A stretch of 7,237 nt of DNA from JADHUC01 sp964617665 (GTDB lineage: Bacteria > Planctomycetota > Planctomycetia > Pirellulales > Pirellulaceae): contig CAZUAH010000672.1 in assembly GCA_964617665.1 (NCBI GenBank), positions 1 through 7,237 of the forward strand, written 5' to 3'. The position numbers and the translations under genes are program-made. Below the pieces are notes generated by a model. It was not told the origin of the DNA. It saw nothing but the letters and a program-made list of their open reading frames with translations, and did no database searches. Shown piece by piece: positions 7,184-7,237 of the stretch; position 1 is the stretch's first letter; each line of letters starts with the position of its first letter.

Positions 7184-7237
7184 ATGAACCGATTCATCGA
7201 GATTCCCATGAAGGCAAGATGGACGATCTGTCTTAGC
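7184..7237 (+). CDS. Probable start of a plus-strand gene, cut by the right edge
   Basis: Eighteen codons are visible (MNRFIEIPMKARWTICLS) after a well-spaced AGGAG, and the frame is open to the edge. The second Met begins a basic run followed by hydrophobic residues (MKARWTICLS), which could be the front of a signal peptide or membrane anchor, in line with the exported products upstream. It is on the same strand as the sulfatase and could belong to the same cluster. Nothing in 18 residues identifies a family. It conflicts with reading the opposite-strand fragment as a gene that continues past the edge, and only sequence beyond 7237 can settle this. Confidence 0.4.
   Translation, partial: MNRFIEIPMKARWTICLS

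Larger units (their letters stand above)
6812..7237 (-). pseudogene. Coding-like minus-strand fragment, resembles a Cys-containing surface repeat protein
   Basis: A minus-strand frame is open from the right edge to a TGA at 6812-6814. Its convincing part covers about 7168 down to 6870, with codons strongly biased to C or G in third position. It encodes GNTFCLDLNSANVACDRNN, HNSGGPTCNIEDGPVPG and VETFLNASNDGGAVQTPDN. This Asn/Gly/Asp-rich text with spaced Cys recalls the last modules of bacterial beta-strand or beta-helix surface proteins, but that is a recollection and not a firm family call. Both ends are suspect. Below 6868 the frame runs antisense through the end of the sulfatase gene, and above about 7168 third-position bias fades where a plus-strand gene start appears. 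It therefore looks like an inserted or truncated fragment with no start or stop of its own. If the plus-strand start at 7184 is wrong, it could instead be the end of a real gene entering from the right. Confidence 0.4.

Overview
The window looks like accessory DNA from a planctomycete (PVC group), probably a marine or heterotrophic Pirellulales-type lineage. That inference rests on family content: a secreted FG-GAP/VCBS-type beta-propeller, a BNR sialidase-like domain, an iduronate-2-sulfatase-like type I sulfatase, a PQQ-type beta-propeller relic and a secreted TPR-like protein. Base composition is moderately GC-rich. No rRNA, tRNA, CRISPR array, insertion sequence or phage gene was seen.

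Layout from left to right. (1) Positions 1-1562, minus strand: a secreted helical-repeat (TPR-like) protein whose 3' end lies beyond the left edge. It has a visible ribosome binding site and a candidate promoter at about 1607-1636. (2) Positions about 1685-2124, plus strand: the C-terminal remnant of a PQQ-binding-like beta-propeller gene. Its 5' part is missing and it carries a one-base frameshift near 1886. (3) Positions 2125-2324: about 200 bases without a gene, holding a weak candidate promoter and a good ribosome binding site. (4) Positions 2325-5318, plus strand: a 997-residue exported protein. It has nine calcium-loop propeller motifs followed by a complete-looking BNR/Asp-box sialidase-like domain, which is the most distinctive gene here. 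(5) Positions 5350-6867, plus strand: a 505-residue exported sulfatase with an intact C-x-P-S-R formylglycine motif, 31 bases behind gene 4 and probably in the same operon. (6) Positions 6868 to about 7170: a coding-like, GC3-rich minus-strand fragment with no start or stop of its own in a sensible place. (7) Position 7184 to the right edge: a probable plus-strand gene start with a strong ribosome binding site.

Genes 4 and 5 together suggest extracytoplasmic attack on a sulfated, acidic polysaccharide. The propeller part would bind or scaffold, the sialidase-like part would be an exo-acting glycosidase or related enzyme, and the sulfatase would remove sulfate esters. The actual substrate cannot be read from the sequence. 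The two broken fragments (regions 2 and 6) on either side of this pair suggest that the cassette lies in rearranged DNA.
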